NCBI RefSeq assembly: GCF_001999965.1
Contig: NZ_CP019646.1
Location: 3,804,358 to 3,868,357, forward strand
Length of the DNA: 64,000 nucleotides
Direction of reading: 5' to 3'
Source of the DNA: Limihaloglobus sulfuriphilus
GTDB lineage: Bacteria > Planctomycetota > Phycisphaerae > Sedimentisphaerales > Sedimentisphaeraceae
Part shown: positions 28,229-37,125 of the stretch, one piece after another
Position numbering within the stretch: the first letter of the stretch is position 1
How the letters are laid out: every line of letters starts with the position of its first letter
The notes under the pieces: model-generated
Told to the model about the DNA's origin: nothing
The model's input: only the letters and a program-made list of their open reading frames with translations
Databases searched by the model: none
Translations under genes and position numbers: made by a program

Positions 28229-29434
28229 ATGAAGGTTAAAAGACTATATGATAATATACTGTATGAACATCTCAACGCCCAAAGGCAAATGGCATTTGTT
28301 ACCGGCCCAAGGCAGGTTGGCAAGACTACTGCATGCGCTGTTCTGGCAAACCGGTGTTTTAATTGGGATAATATAGATGACAGGAAGATAGTCACAGGCG
28401 GTCCTGGGATTGTTGCTGATGAATTAGGGCTGGATAGGCTTACTGCAGCCAAACCAACAGTCATGTTTGACGAACTTCACAAATATCCCAACTGGAAACA
28501 GTTTCTGAAAGGTTTTTTTGACACATACTCGAGTGAACTGAAAATAATAGTAACCGGCAGCTCCAGGCTGGATATTTACCGACGAGGCGGGGACAGTCTT
28601 ATGGGCAGATACTTTTTATATCGTATCCACCCTTTTTCAGTAGCTGAGATACTCACTCAGGACCTTCCTGATTTCAAGAAGATAATTCGCCCTCAATCAA
28701 AGATAAGTGATCATGATTTTAAAGCGTTATGGACTCACGGCGGATACCCTGAACCTTTTCTCAAGCGTGAGAGCAGATTCAGTAAGCGCTGGCAAAAACT
28801 TCGCATTCAACAATTTGTGCGTGAGGACATTAGAGATATGACACAAATTCAGCAGCTTGACCAGCTTGAGCTTCTGGTTCAATTGTTGATGTCTCTATCA
28901 TCAGAGCAGTTGATTTACAGTAACCTGTCAAACCAAATCCAGATAAGCGTTGATACCGTAAAACGATGGATCGCCACCCTATGCAACATGCACCTGGGCT
29001 TTTTAGTCAGACCCTGGTACAAAAGCGTCGCCAGGTCTCTGCGTAAAGAACCCAAATGGTTCCTGAAAGACCATTCCGCGATAGAAGATCCCGGCCAGAG
29101 GGCCGAGACTTTTATAGCCTGCCATCTGCTCAAAGCTGTTGAGGGCTGGAATGATATGGGCCTGGGAGATTTCCAGCTGTGCTACCTGCGTGACAATATC
29201 AAAAAGGAGGTGGATTTTGTTGTTATACGTGACGCAAAGCCCTGGTTTCTCGTTGAGGCGAAACTTTCAGATACAAAGATCAACCCAAACCTGAAACACT
29301 TTCAGCAGCAGATAGGAGCCCCTTTTGCCTTCCAGGTGGTAATACAGGCTGACTACGTAAACGCAGACTGCTTCGCAAACCATAAGCGGCCAATAACAGT
29401 ACCGGCAAGAACGTTCTTGTCTCAGCTTCTGTAG
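28229..29434 (+). CDS. AAA+ ATPase with C-terminal DUF4143 domain
   Basis: 401 residues. Walker A VTGPRQVGKTT, Walker B TVMFDELHKYPNWKQFL, sensor-like ELKIIVTGSSRLDIYRRGG, then the winged-helix and DUF4143 nuclease-like part with KKEVDFVVIRD and WFLVEAKLSD, which fit the (D/E)xK pattern of PD-(D/E)XK enzymes. Family members are widespread, scattered and of unknown role, possibly linked to genome conflict. It is a single-gene unit between two palindromic repeat clusters, behind a promoter with twin palindromes, so it looks autoregulated and mobile. Confidence 0.88.
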   Translation: MKVKRLYDNILYEHLNAQRQMAFVTGPRQVGKTTACAVLANRCFNWDNIDDRKIVTGGPGIVADELGLDRLTAAKPTVMFDELHKYPNWKQFLKGFFDTYSSELKIIVTGSSRLDIYRRGGDSLMGRYFLYRIHPFSVAEILTQDLPDFKKIIRPQSKISDHDFKALWTHGGYPEPFLKRESRFSKRWQKLRIQQFVREDIRDMTQIQQLDQLELLVQLLMSLSSEQLIYSNLSNQIQISVDTVKRWIATLCNMHLGFLVRPWYKSVARSLRKEPKWFLKDHSAIEDPGQRAETFIACHLLKAVEGWNDMGLGDFQLCYLRDNIKKEVDFVVIRDAKPWFLVEAKLSDTKINPNLKHFQQQIGAPFAFQVVIQADYVNADCFANHKRPITVPARTFLSQLL

Positions 29435-29952
29435 ATATGTAACCCGGCTGATTATTATTTTGGTGTGGTGTGGCGGCAATATTGTAGAGAAAATTCACGA
29501 ATTTTCTCCAGACGTTTCTGTCCATCTGTCCGCACAATAAACCCGATGACCGTTTGTAGTCCTGTTCTGGTTATTTTGGCACGGTGTTTTATGTTTTTCG
29601 TTTTTGAGAGAATTCGTGAATTCTCTCTACAGGGGGTGGGCAAAGCAAAGTCTGACGCCGCAGCACCAACGGTGCGAAATATCATAGCATGGGGCAACGC
29701 CCTATGTTCAAACACGGCGGATATCCCCGTAGTAGGTCGGGCTTCCAGCCCGACACAAAAACACCGCCGGCAGCGGTACGGGGAGAGGGGGTTTGTTGGC
29801 GGCATGGTTTCCCAGGGCGTTGCCCCGGGCTATGATATTCAAGCCCTTCAGGCTTGGGGGAGAGGGAACAAAAAGCGGGCCGTTGCCGACCCGCTAAAAG
29901 GAGGTGTTATTATGCATTTCGCGAAAGTCTCTGATTCGAGACTTTGTTTCTG
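29435..29952. repeat. Intergenic cluster of palindromic repeats
   Basis: No gene seen; open frames here are not credible. Contents: the REP-like hairpin with AATTCACGAATT core (29487-29508), another with AATTCGTGAATT core (29606-29627), the GTCGGGCTTCCAGCCCGAC hairpin (29736-29754), and pieces such as GGGCGTTGCCCCGGGCTATG (29816-29835), partly mirrored by CATGGGGCAACGCCCTATG at 29688-29706. These are typical of noncoding repeats in planctomycete-like genomes. Confidence 0.7.
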
Positions 29953-31566
29953 TTATGCCAGCTCCGCCGGATTCTCGAGCAGCGCCCTGATGTAGTCGAG
30001 GAACTGCGCCGCGTAGAGGCCGTTTGCCACCTTGTGGTCAACCGCCAGCGTCAGGCTCATCTGCTTGCGAAGGGCGATTCCGCCGTTGAACGGTACGAGG
30101 GTGTCCTTGATCTTGCCGGTGCCGAGAATGCTTGCCTGACCCGGTACAACAATCGGGATAAACCACTCTATGCCGAACGCGCCGAGATTGCTCAGCGTGA
30201 TACAGCCGCCGGCGAGGTCATCGGGTGTGATCTTGCCGGATTTTGCCCTTGTGATCATCTCCGCGTTGTAAGCGGCTATCTCTGCGAGCGATTTTTTGTC
30301 CGCGGCTTTGCACATCGGAGCAACGAGCCCGTCTTCAACCGATATTGCCAGGCCAACCGATACATCTCCGGCGATTTTGATATCTCCGCCGTCAACCTGT
30401 CCTGCCATAAGCGGGAACTGTTTGACTGCGACAGCCATCGCCTTGATGATAAAATCGTTGAACGAGAGCTTCTGTCCGCCGCCTGAGTTTAGCTGCCGGC
30501 GGTATTCGAACAGGTCGGTCATATCGGCAGTCGTGTTGAGGTAGAAGCACGGTATCTGCTGTTTAGACTGGAGCATACGGTCTCCGACAACCTTCTGCAT
30601 CCGCGACATCTTGACAGATTCGCCAAGCTGATGCTCGGGCTGGGGCATCTGGGGCAGTGACGATGTAAACGCCGCCGCGGCAGGTTTTGCCCCGGCACCC
30701 GCTGCAGCCGCCTTGCGTACATCCGCTTCGGTTATACGCAGTGCGCCCGGTGCGGGCTGAACACGGTTAATATCGATTCCCAGCTCCTGTGCGGTGAGTT
30801 TTGCCCTTGGGGAGGCGAATGTTCTCTCTGCCGCCGGTGCTGCCGGTGCAGCCGGTTTTGCCGCCGGTGCGGGCTGGTCGGTCTTGGCGGGTGCCTTGGG
30901 TTCGTCTGTTTTTTCCGGTTCCGGTGCCGCCTCAGCGGGTTTGCCGGATTTGAGCGAGCTGATTACCTCGTCAGAGATAACTTCGTCCTTGTCATCGCTA
31001 AGCACGATTACAGGGTCGCCGACGGGTATTGTTTCGCCGTTATTGACGAGAATCGCCTTTACAAAGCCTGCCTGCGCGGCTTCCATCTCGAGAGTAGCCT
31101 TGTCGGTTTCAACCTCGAAGATTACATCGCCCTTGCTGACCTTGTCGCCCTTGGCAATGAGGCAGGATACGATTGTACCCTCTTCCATTGTCTGGCCCAG
31201 CTGTGGCAGCTCGAGTACCTTCAGACCGGCAGGGACAGCGGCGGCGTCTGCTTTTGCGGCCGCGGGCTCTTCTTTTTCGGTCTCTGTTTTTTCCGCGGCG
31301 GGTGCGGCATCATCGGCGATTTCTTCGTCCTTCTCGCCGAGAATGATTACCGGATCGCCAACGGGAATAGTCTCGCCGGTCTTAACGAGAATCTTCTTTA
31401 CGAAACCCTCAGCCGAGGCTTCCATCTCGAGTGTAGCCTTGTCGGTCTCGACCTCAAAGATAACGTCGCCTTTGCTGACTTTATCGCCAACCTTGACCAG
31501 GCACGAAACAATCGTGCCCTCTTCCATTGTCTGGCCCAACTGGGGCAGTTCTAACGTCTTAGCCAT
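29953..31566 (-). CDS. Pyruvate dehydrogenase E2, dihydrolipoamide acetyltransferase with two lipoyl domains
   Basis: 537 residues. Two nearly identical lipoyl domains (about 1-78 and 112-190), each with the lipoylated lysine in VETDKATLEME, joined by Ala/Pro/Glu-rich linkers; a peripheral subunit-binding domain (FASPRAKLTAQELGIDINRV) follows, then the catalytic domain from ~320. The usual active-site HxxxDG is DHKVANG (His511, with Asn515 in place of Asp). It transfers acetyl from lipoate to CoA in the multienzyme complex. The stop of E1 and this ATG are separated by one base, so they are cotranslated. Confidence 0.92.
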   Translation of the reverse strand: MAKTLELPQLGQTMEEGTIVSCLVKVGDKVSKGDVIFEVETDKATLEMEASAEGFVKKILVKTGETIPVGDPVIILGEKDEEIADDAAPAAEKTETEKEEPAAAKADAAAVPAGLKVLELPQLGQTMEEGTIVSCLIAKGDKVSKGDVIFEVETDKATLEMEAAQAGFVKAILVNNGETIPVGDPVIVLSDDKDEVISDEVISSLKSGKPAEAAPEPEKTDEPKAPAKTDQPAPAAKPAAPAAPAAERTFASPRAKLTAQELGIDINRVQPAPGALRITEADVRKAAAAGAGAKPAAAAFTSSLPQMPQPEHQLGESVKMSRMQKVVGDRMLQSKQQIPCFYLNTTADMTDLFEYRRQLNSGGGQKLSFNDFIIKAMAVAVKQFPLMAGQVDGGDIKIAGDVSVGLAISVEDGLVAPMCKAADKKSLAEIAAYNAEMITRAKSGKITPDDLAGGCITLSNLGAFGIEWFIPIVVPGQASILGTGKIKDTLVPFNGGIALRKQMSLTLAVDHKVANGLYAAQFLDYIRALLENPAELA

Positions 31567-31567
31567 A

Positions 31568-33811
31568 TTACACCCCCTTTACCGTAGATACGGCCTGGGC
31601 AGTTATGGTCTCCACGCTTGGAATACTTGCCAGCTCGAGCGGTTCGCTCATCGGCGGCGGTACATCTCTGGCTGCCATGTTTACAGGCGGCGCGTCGAGA
31701 TAATCGAATCCGCTGCGTCCGTTCTCATATTTGTATTCAAAGAGCCGGCGTACAATCTCGGCGCCCGAGCCGCACATTGTGAAGCCCTCGGCAACGTTGA
31801 TCAGGCGGCCGGTCTTGCGTACTGAAGCGGCAACGCATTCAATATCAAGCGGCTTGATTGTACGCAGGTCGATAACCTCGGCTGATATGCCCTGTTTCTC
31901 AAGCTGTTTTGCCGCCTCGAGTGCGAACATGACCTGCCTGCTGTAGGCGGTGATGGTTATGTCGCTGCCTTCTCTTTTAACATCGGCCTTGCCGATAGGA
32001 ATTATGTATTCTTCGCTTGGGATCGCGCCGGTCTGTCCGTAGGTCGCTTTGTGCTCGATAAATACAACGGGGTTGTCTGAGCGGATAGCTGATTTCAACA
32101 GGCCGTAAGCGTCATACGGGGTCGAGGGCATAACCACATGCAGCCCGGGGACGTGCATCAGCCATGCTTCCAGAGATTTTGAGTGGTGTGCCGCGATACA
32201 GCGGCCAACGCCGCCTTCGGTACGCAGAACCATCGGCACCTTGGCGTGTCCGCCGAACATGTAGCGGTTAAATGCGCCGTTGTGCATCAGCTGATCCATT
32301 GCGATTGTGACAAAGTCAACATACATGATTTCAGCGACTGGGCGAAGTCCGCGGATAGCCGCTCCGACCGCAGAGCCGGTGATTGCCGCTTCTGATATCG
32401 GTGTGTCTATGATGCGTTTATCGCTGAATTCTTTTATCATGCCCTTGGTAGCGCCGTATGCACCTCCGTAGAGGCCCACGTCCTCGCCGAGGATGATAAC
32501 ATTATCATCGCGGCGCATTTCTTCGGATTGAGCTTTTACAAGAGCCTCGCCGATAGAAAGAACATCCATACCGAATTCTTCTTTGATTTTGGCTTTGGAG
32601 TTTTCGGTTTTCTCTTTCTGTGTCCTTGCAGGGTCAGCCGCTTTGTATTCGTTGAATTTATCTGTAGCCTTGAGTGCCGCGGCGGCATTCTTCTTGTCGA
32701 GTTCGATATCTGAGCTCTCGTAGGTTTCAGTTACGTACACGTCGCGTTCAATGTCTTTTGGATCGGGCCATGGGCTGTCAACGCCGAACTGGGTGGCCTT
32801 TTCGATGGTTTCGTCGGCGGCCTTTTTAATCTCGTCGATCTCTTCCTGTGTTGCCAGGCCTTCGTCGATGAGCTTTTGGGAGAGTACCAGAATCGGGTCT
32901 CTGTCGCGCCATTGCTGTTCTTCTTCTTTTGTCCTGTAAGCACGCGGATCGCTTCGGCTGTGTCCATACCAGCGGTAGGTCTTGGCCTCTACGATCATCA
33001 GCTTGTTGTTTTTGCGGGCGTATTCAATCGCTTCCTGCATTGCCAAAAATACCGCGACAACGTCCTGGCCGTCGATAATCATTGCCGGAACATTGTAGGC
33101 CGCGGCTCTCTGAGCGCTGTCCTCGAGGTTAGCCGCACGGGTTGTGCCTTCTACCGGGCTGCCGCTGTAGGGGACACTCATTCCGTAGAGGTTGTTTTCA
33201 ATGATAGCTACCAGCGGAACATCCAGAACTGATGCCAGGTTCATTGATTCGTGGAACGAGCCTGTGTTTGTGGCACCATCGCCGAAGAATGAAAGAACAG
33301 CTTTGCCGCTGCCTTTGTATTTTTCAGCCATTGCAGCGCCGACGGCAGGGGGCTGGTTTCCGCCCACGATACCGGTGGAGCCGAGGTTGCCGATCTTAAC
33401 GTCGGCAATGTGCATTGAGCCGCCGCGTCCGTTGCAGTAGCCTGTCTCGCGTCCCATCAGCTCTGCCATCATGCGGTTCCAGTGCATCTGGTGATCTTCG
33501 CCTGCTGTAGCGTATTTATTGCCGATAGCTCCGCAGTGGCCGTGGCCGCGGTGAGTAGAGCTGATAACGTCGCCTTCTGCCATCGCGGCTATACAGCCTG
33601 TTGCAACGGCTTCTTCGCCGGCGTAGAGGTGTGAAGCTCCTTTGATGATGTTTTTACCGAGCAGGTCAAAAACCTTCTCCTCGAAATAGCGGATTTCGCA
33701 GATGGTTCTGAGCCAGTATTTCACATCTTCAATACTTGCCTTTTTGCTGTCAATAAGAGATTTAACAGTTGGGTTTTTACCCTTTCTCTTGTCATCAATT
33801 TTGTAGTTCAT
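31568..33811 (-). CDS. Pyruvate dehydrogenase E1, alpha and beta fused
   Basis: 747 residues. The first ~345 residues are E1 alpha, with the thiamine diphosphate motif GDGATNTGSFHESM...NN and the phosphorylation-loop region YRWYGHSRSDPRAY. After a charged linker (about 355-415) comes E1 beta, from VLSIGEALVKAQSEEM through LGEDVGLYGGAYG and the C-terminal transketolase half (GSDITITAYSRQVMFALEAA). In most bacteria these are two genes; here one chain would carry both. AGGAG precedes the ATG. First gene of the E1-E2 operon, divergent from a DeoR-type regulator. Confidence 0.93.
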   Translation of the reverse strand: MNYKIDDKRKGKNPTVKSLIDSKKASIEDVKYWLRTICEIRYFEEKVFDLLGKNIIKGASHLYAGEEAVATGCIAAMAEGDVISSTHRGHGHCGAIGNKYATAGEDHQMHWNRMMAELMGRETGYCNGRGGSMHIADVKIGNLGSTGIVGGNQPPAVGAAMAEKYKGSGKAVLSFFGDGATNTGSFHESMNLASVLDVPLVAIIENNLYGMSVPYSGSPVEGTTRAANLEDSAQRAAAYNVPAMIIDGQDVVAVFLAMQEAIEYARKNNKLMIVEAKTYRWYGHSRSDPRAYRTKEEEQQWRDRDPILVLSQKLIDEGLATQEEIDEIKKAADETIEKATQFGVDSPWPDPKDIERDVYVTETYESSDIELDKKNAAAALKATDKFNEYKAADPARTQKEKTENSKAKIKEEFGMDVLSIGEALVKAQSEEMRRDDNVIILGEDVGLYGGAYGATKGMIKEFSDKRIIDTPISEAAITGSAVGAAIRGLRPVAEIMYVDFVTIAMDQLMHNGAFNRYMFGGHAKVPMVLRTEGGVGRCIAAHHSKSLEAWLMHVPGLHVVMPSTPYDAYGLLKSAIRSDNPVVFIEHKATYGQTGAIPSEEYIIPIGKADVKREGSDITITAYSRQVMFALEAAKQLEKQGISAEVIDLRTIKPLDIECVAASVRKTGRLINVAEGFTMCGSGAEIVRRLFEYKYENGRSGFDYLDAPPVNMAARDVPPPMSEPLELASIPSVETITAQAVSTVKGV

Positions 33812-34068
33812 AATAACTCCTGTTATAGTTTTTTACATTACAATTGCTGTTTGTTGTTATATTTTATACGTGTTATTATGTTCGAATTATAGTGACTTGT
33901 AAAGAAGATTTCAGCATAAAACACAACAAAACACGCTGAATTGTTACTGAAAAAAACATAAATGAACAAAAATGTATTTGCTTTATTGTTTTTTGAATGT
34001 AAAATGCGGTCTGAATTAGAATTCAATAGATAGAAATTTGTTTATTTCAGTTCGTTTGTGAGGAAACA
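33812..34068. promoter_or_regulatory. Divergent control region of pdh and the DeoR-type gene
   Basis: 257 AT-rich bases between divergent starts. Promoters for both directions must lie here. No unambiguous operator palindrome was picked out. Confidence 0.5.
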
Positions 34069-34845
34069 ATGGGACTATTTGCAGAAAACAGGCATGAGCA
34101 TATACTTAATGAGCTTCGCAGCAAGGGCCGCCTTAAAGTAAAAGAGCTTGCGAAAAGTCTTGATGTAACTGAAGTTACAATTCGCCGCGATCTCTGCTAT
34201 TTGCAGGATAACGGGCTGTTGAAAAAGACCTACGGCGGAGCGGTGCTTGCCGGCCCCTCATCAATGCAGTCGCTGGTGAGCTACCGGCAGACGCAAAACA
34301 GCACCGCAAAACAGATTATCGGCGAAATTGCCGCTTCACGTATTGACGACGGCGACAATATTTATCTCGAGGCGGGCAGCACCTGTTATGAAATAATTCC
34401 CTACCTTGAAAATAAAAAGGATCTTACCGTTATTGTAAATTCAGTAAACCTTATGACCCGCCTGCATGAGCAGACTCATCACCGAATCCTGGTAACCGGC
34501 GGCGAGTACAGGGCCGAGACTATGGATATGATAGGGCCTACCGCGGAGGCGGCAATTTCACAGCTTGGGGCATTTACCGCGTTTACAAGTGCGGATGTGA
34601 TCAGTGTTGAATCGGGCATCAGCGGGCGCGACATCGCCACGGTAAGTTTTACCAGACAGGTACTTATGCGTGCCAACAAAAAAATATTCGTAGGCATCAA
34701 GAGTAAGTTCAACAAGGCGGCGCTTTATAAGATAGCCGACCTTGAGGATTTAGACTGCATCATAACGGATTCTTTTCCCGGCGCCAGGTGGCGCGATGCG
34801 GCTCTGCAGAAAAACATAGAACTGCTTTATCCCGATACAGATTAA
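34069..34845 (+). CDS. DeoR-family transcriptional regulator
   Basis: 258 residues. N-terminal helix-turn-helix RHEHILNELRSKGRLKVKEL..SLDVTEVTIRRDL, as in DeoR/GlpR regulators, followed by the sugar-phosphate-sensing domain (DGDNIYLEAGSTCYEI, NSVNLMTRLHE, ANKKIFVGIKSKFNKAALYKI). It normally represses neighbours until a phosphorylated sugar binds. Divergence from the pdh E1 gene and closeness to lpd suggest control of pyruvate dehydrogenase. GAGGAAAC precedes the ATG. Confidence 0.9.
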   Translation: MGLFAENRHEHILNELRSKGRLKVKELAKSLDVTEVTIRRDLCYLQDNGLLKKTYGGAVLAGPSSMQSLVSYRQTQNSTAKQIIGEIAASRIDDGDNIYLEAGSTCYEIIPYLENKKDLTVIVNSVNLMTRLHEQTHHRILVTGGEYRAETMDMIGPTAEAAISQLGAFTAFTSADVISVESGISGRDIATVSFTRQVLMRANKKIFVGIKSKFNKAALYKIADLEDLDCIITDSFPGARWRDAALQKNIELLYPDTD

Positions 34846-34932
34846 AGGCCTTTTCATAGTTGGCAGTTTCTTGACAAAATAAGCAAATTTAAATGATGAT
34901 AAACAACAGTAATAATAAACAGGAGAACTAAA

Positions 34933-36318
34933 ATGGCAGAAAAATTTGATGTTGCAGTTATCGGCGGCGGCCCCGGTGGTTATGCCGCTGCTATCCGTTG
35001 TGCCCAAAAGGGTTTAAGTGTGGCTATCGTTGAAAAAGAATATATGGGCGGAACATGCCTCAACTGCGGGTGTATCCCGTCGAAGGCACTTCTGGGTTCG
35101 GCTCATTTTCTTACCCAGGCAAAACACGCGAACCTAATGGGGCTCGAGATCGGTTCGCTCAAGCCCAACTGGGCAAAGATACAGGCTCGCAAGGACGCTA
35201 TCGTAAAGGGCTTCCGCGGCGGCGTTACCAGCCTGGTAAAGGGCAATAATATAAAGGTATTCGAAGGCCGGGGCATCGCGGCAGGAAACGGAACCGTAAA
35301 AATCGAAAATAACGGCTCAAACGAAGAGATAACCGCCGGTAAGATTATACTTGCTACCGGTTCGGTACCGATTGAGATACCGGCTTTTCCCTTTGACGGC
35401 GAAAATATCATCAGCAGCAAAGAAGCGCTGAGCCTCTCGGAAGTGCCCGAGTCTATGGTTATAATCGGCGGCGGAGTTATAGGCTGTGAGCTGGCGTGTG
35501 TATATGCGTGCATGGGCTGCAAGGTAACTATAATAGAGGCCCTTCCCTCACTTCTGCCAAACGAGGATGACTGGGTCGGCAAGCTGCTTGAAAAAGAGCT
35601 CAAAAAGCTCGGCATAACCTCACTGACATCGAGCAAGGTAACCGCCGTTGACGCCGCGGCAGGCAAATGCAGTGTAAGTGTCGAAGGCGGCGATGACTTA
35701 GAAGCGTCCAAAGTCCTGGTGGCCGTCGGCAGGCGGGCATGCTGCGACAAGGAAACCGTCGAAGCCCTGGGCCTTGAGATGGACGGAGCCAAAATCAAAA
35801 TAAATGAGAAGCTCGAGACCTCGGCAGAGGGCGTTTACGCGATCGGTGATGCGGTCGGCACGACATACCTGGCTCACGGAGCGTTTATGGAGGCGGAGGT
35901 CGCCGCTGATAACGCTGCCGGCGGAGATGAAACCATGCAGGATTACCACCTTATCCCGCGTGCGGTATATACCTTCCCCGAGGTTGCCTCGGTAGGCCGC
36001 AGCGAGAAACGCTGTAAAGAGATGGATATCGAGGTCGAGATCGGCAAGGCTCCTTTCCGCTCCAACGGCAGAAGTGTCGCTCATAACGAGACCGTCGGCG
36101 AGATTCGGGTGATCCGCAAGAAGGACAGCAAAGAGATTCTCGGCGTTTCGATGGTCGGCGCTACCGTGACAGAGATGGCCGCCGCCGCACGGGCACTTAT
36201 CGGCTCAACCGAGGAAATTACAAAGGTCTGTTTTCCGCATCCGACGGTATCAGAAGTGCTCAAAGAGGCATGGGAAGACGCTTACGGAATCAGCATTCAC
36301 GTTCCGCCGCGGCAATAA
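34933..36318 (+). CDS. lpdA: Dihydrolipoamide dehydrogenase (E3)
   Basis: 461 residues. FAD-binding GGGPGGYAAAIRCAQ, redox-active disulfide in GGTCLNCGCIPSK, NAD-binding GGGVIGCELACVYA, FAD motif GVYAIGDAVG, and the catalytic His-Glu pair in FPHPTVSEVLKEA. It re-oxidises the lipoyl arms of E2. AGGAG lies upstream of the ATG. With the E1-E2 operon it completes the pyruvate dehydrogenase complex. Confidence 0.95.
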   Translation: MAEKFDVAVIGGGPGGYAAAIRCAQKGLSVAIVEKEYMGGTCLNCGCIPSKALLGSAHFLTQAKHANLMGLEIGSLKPNWAKIQARKDAIVKGFRGGVTSLVKGNNIKVFEGRGIAAGNGTVKIENNGSNEEITAGKIILATGSVPIEIPAFPFDGENIISSKEALSLSEVPESMVIIGGGVIGCELACVYACMGCKVTIIEALPSLLPNEDDWVGKLLEKELKKLGITSLTSSKVTAVDAAAGKCSVSVEGGDDLEASKVLVAVGRRACCDKETVEALGLEMDGAKIKINEKLETSAEGVYAIGDAVGTTYLAHGAFMEAEVAADNAAGGDETMQDYHLIPRAVYTFPEVASVGRSEKRCKEMDIEVEIGKAPFRSNGRSVAHNETVGEIRVIRKKDSKEILGVSMVGATVTEMAAAARALIGSTEEITKVCFPHPTVSEVLKEAWEDAYGISIHVPPRQ

Positions 36319-36343
36319 GGCAATAAAGAGTTTTAAAAATAAA

Positions 36344-36382
36344 AAACAGCCGGTATCTTTAATGTTAAGATGCCGGCTGTTT
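36344..36382. terminator. Bidirectional terminator between lpd and PEP-CTERM gene 1
   Basis: AAACAGCCGGTATCTT and AAGATGCCGGCTGTTT form a stem with one mismatch; A and T runs on both sides. Closely similar hairpins follow the other two PEP-CTERM genes. Confidence 0.9.
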
Positions 36383-36405
36383 TGCTGTTATGTATAGAGG
36401 TATTA

Positions 36406-37104
36406 TTATGCTTTGCGTCTTTTGATCATTCCAAATACGCCCAGGCCCATTATCATCAGAGTTGCCGGTTCTGGTACAAACTGGACGTTGTCAATACTGT
36501 AATTTCCCGGTATTGCGGTAGGGGTGTCTTCAATACAGTATTTAAATAATATGCTCAAGCCGTCAGTGGTCGCGTCCTGAACGGTGAATTCAGTAGTAGT
36601 GTATTCGCCCCAGACGTTATACTCTACATTGAACTGGTTATCTTCTAATGCCCCTTGATGGTTAAATGCGGGGCCGTCAGGGTTAGAAACTGTGCCGTTT
36701 GAGTCATGGTCGATTACTTCGGCTATTTTAACTGAAAGTCTTGATGTTGTGTCGTTTGGGTCATTCCGCATTGCGTTAAATTTAAGCTGGACAACATCAC
36801 CCTGTGAAACGCCGGTAATAACACCAAAGTAGCGGTCAAAACCATAGTCATGTAATCCGCCGCCGTCTCTTGGCTGTCTTTCTTCCAGCTGAATGTAATT
36901 GGCAGCTGTTCCGCTCCCGCCGTAGCCGGTAACCCAATTGAAATCTGAGGATTCCTTGTTGTTTGTGTCGTAATAGCGCCAGCCTGTCATTGGATCTTGA
37001 GCTTCAAAATCACCGTTGTTAATTGTTGGGGCTACTGTGACCGCTGCTGTGGCAATAGACGCTATTGCCAACATCAGCACCATAAGATTTGTTTTGGTAC
37101 TCAT
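36406..37104 (-). CDS. PEP-CTERM protein 1, single NGGF-type module
   Basis: 232 residues. Signal peptide MSTKTNLMVLMLAIASIATAA, then one ~180 residue beta-rich module (NNGDFEAQDPMTGWRYYD, DYGFDRYFG, YSIDNVQF), then the PEP-CTERM tail: VPEPATLMIMGLGVFGMIKR, i.e. a VPEP motif, a hydrophobic helix and basic end. In such proteins exosortase cuts the tail at the outer surface. The gene's promoter (38473-38501) has been separated from it by the ISL3 element, whose end lies 21 bases from the ATG, so expression now depends on promoters within the IS. No exosortase is in this window. Confidence 0.9.
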   Translation of the reverse strand: MSTKTNLMVLMLAIASIATAAVTVAPTINNGDFEAQDPMTGWRYYDTNNKESSDFNWVTGYGGSGTAANYIQLEERQPRDGGGLHDYGFDRYFGVITGVSQGDVVQLKFNAMRNDPNDTTSRLSVKIAEVIDHDSNGTVSNPDGPAFNHQGALEDNQFNVEYNVWGEYTTTEFTVQDATTDGLSILFKYCIEDTPTAIPGNYSIDNVQFVPEPATLMIMGLGVFGMIKRRKA

Positions 37105-37125
37105 TTTTTTCTCCCTGATTTAAAG

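Noticed and set aside
29465..29995. 176-codon open frame on the plus strand
   Set aside because: It runs through palindromic repeats and into the antisense of the E2 gene; no start signal and no recognisable protein.
30794..31825. 343-codon plus-strand frame
   Set aside because: Shadow of the Ala/Pro-rich E2 gene; low-complexity Ser/Ala sequence from reading the opposite strand.
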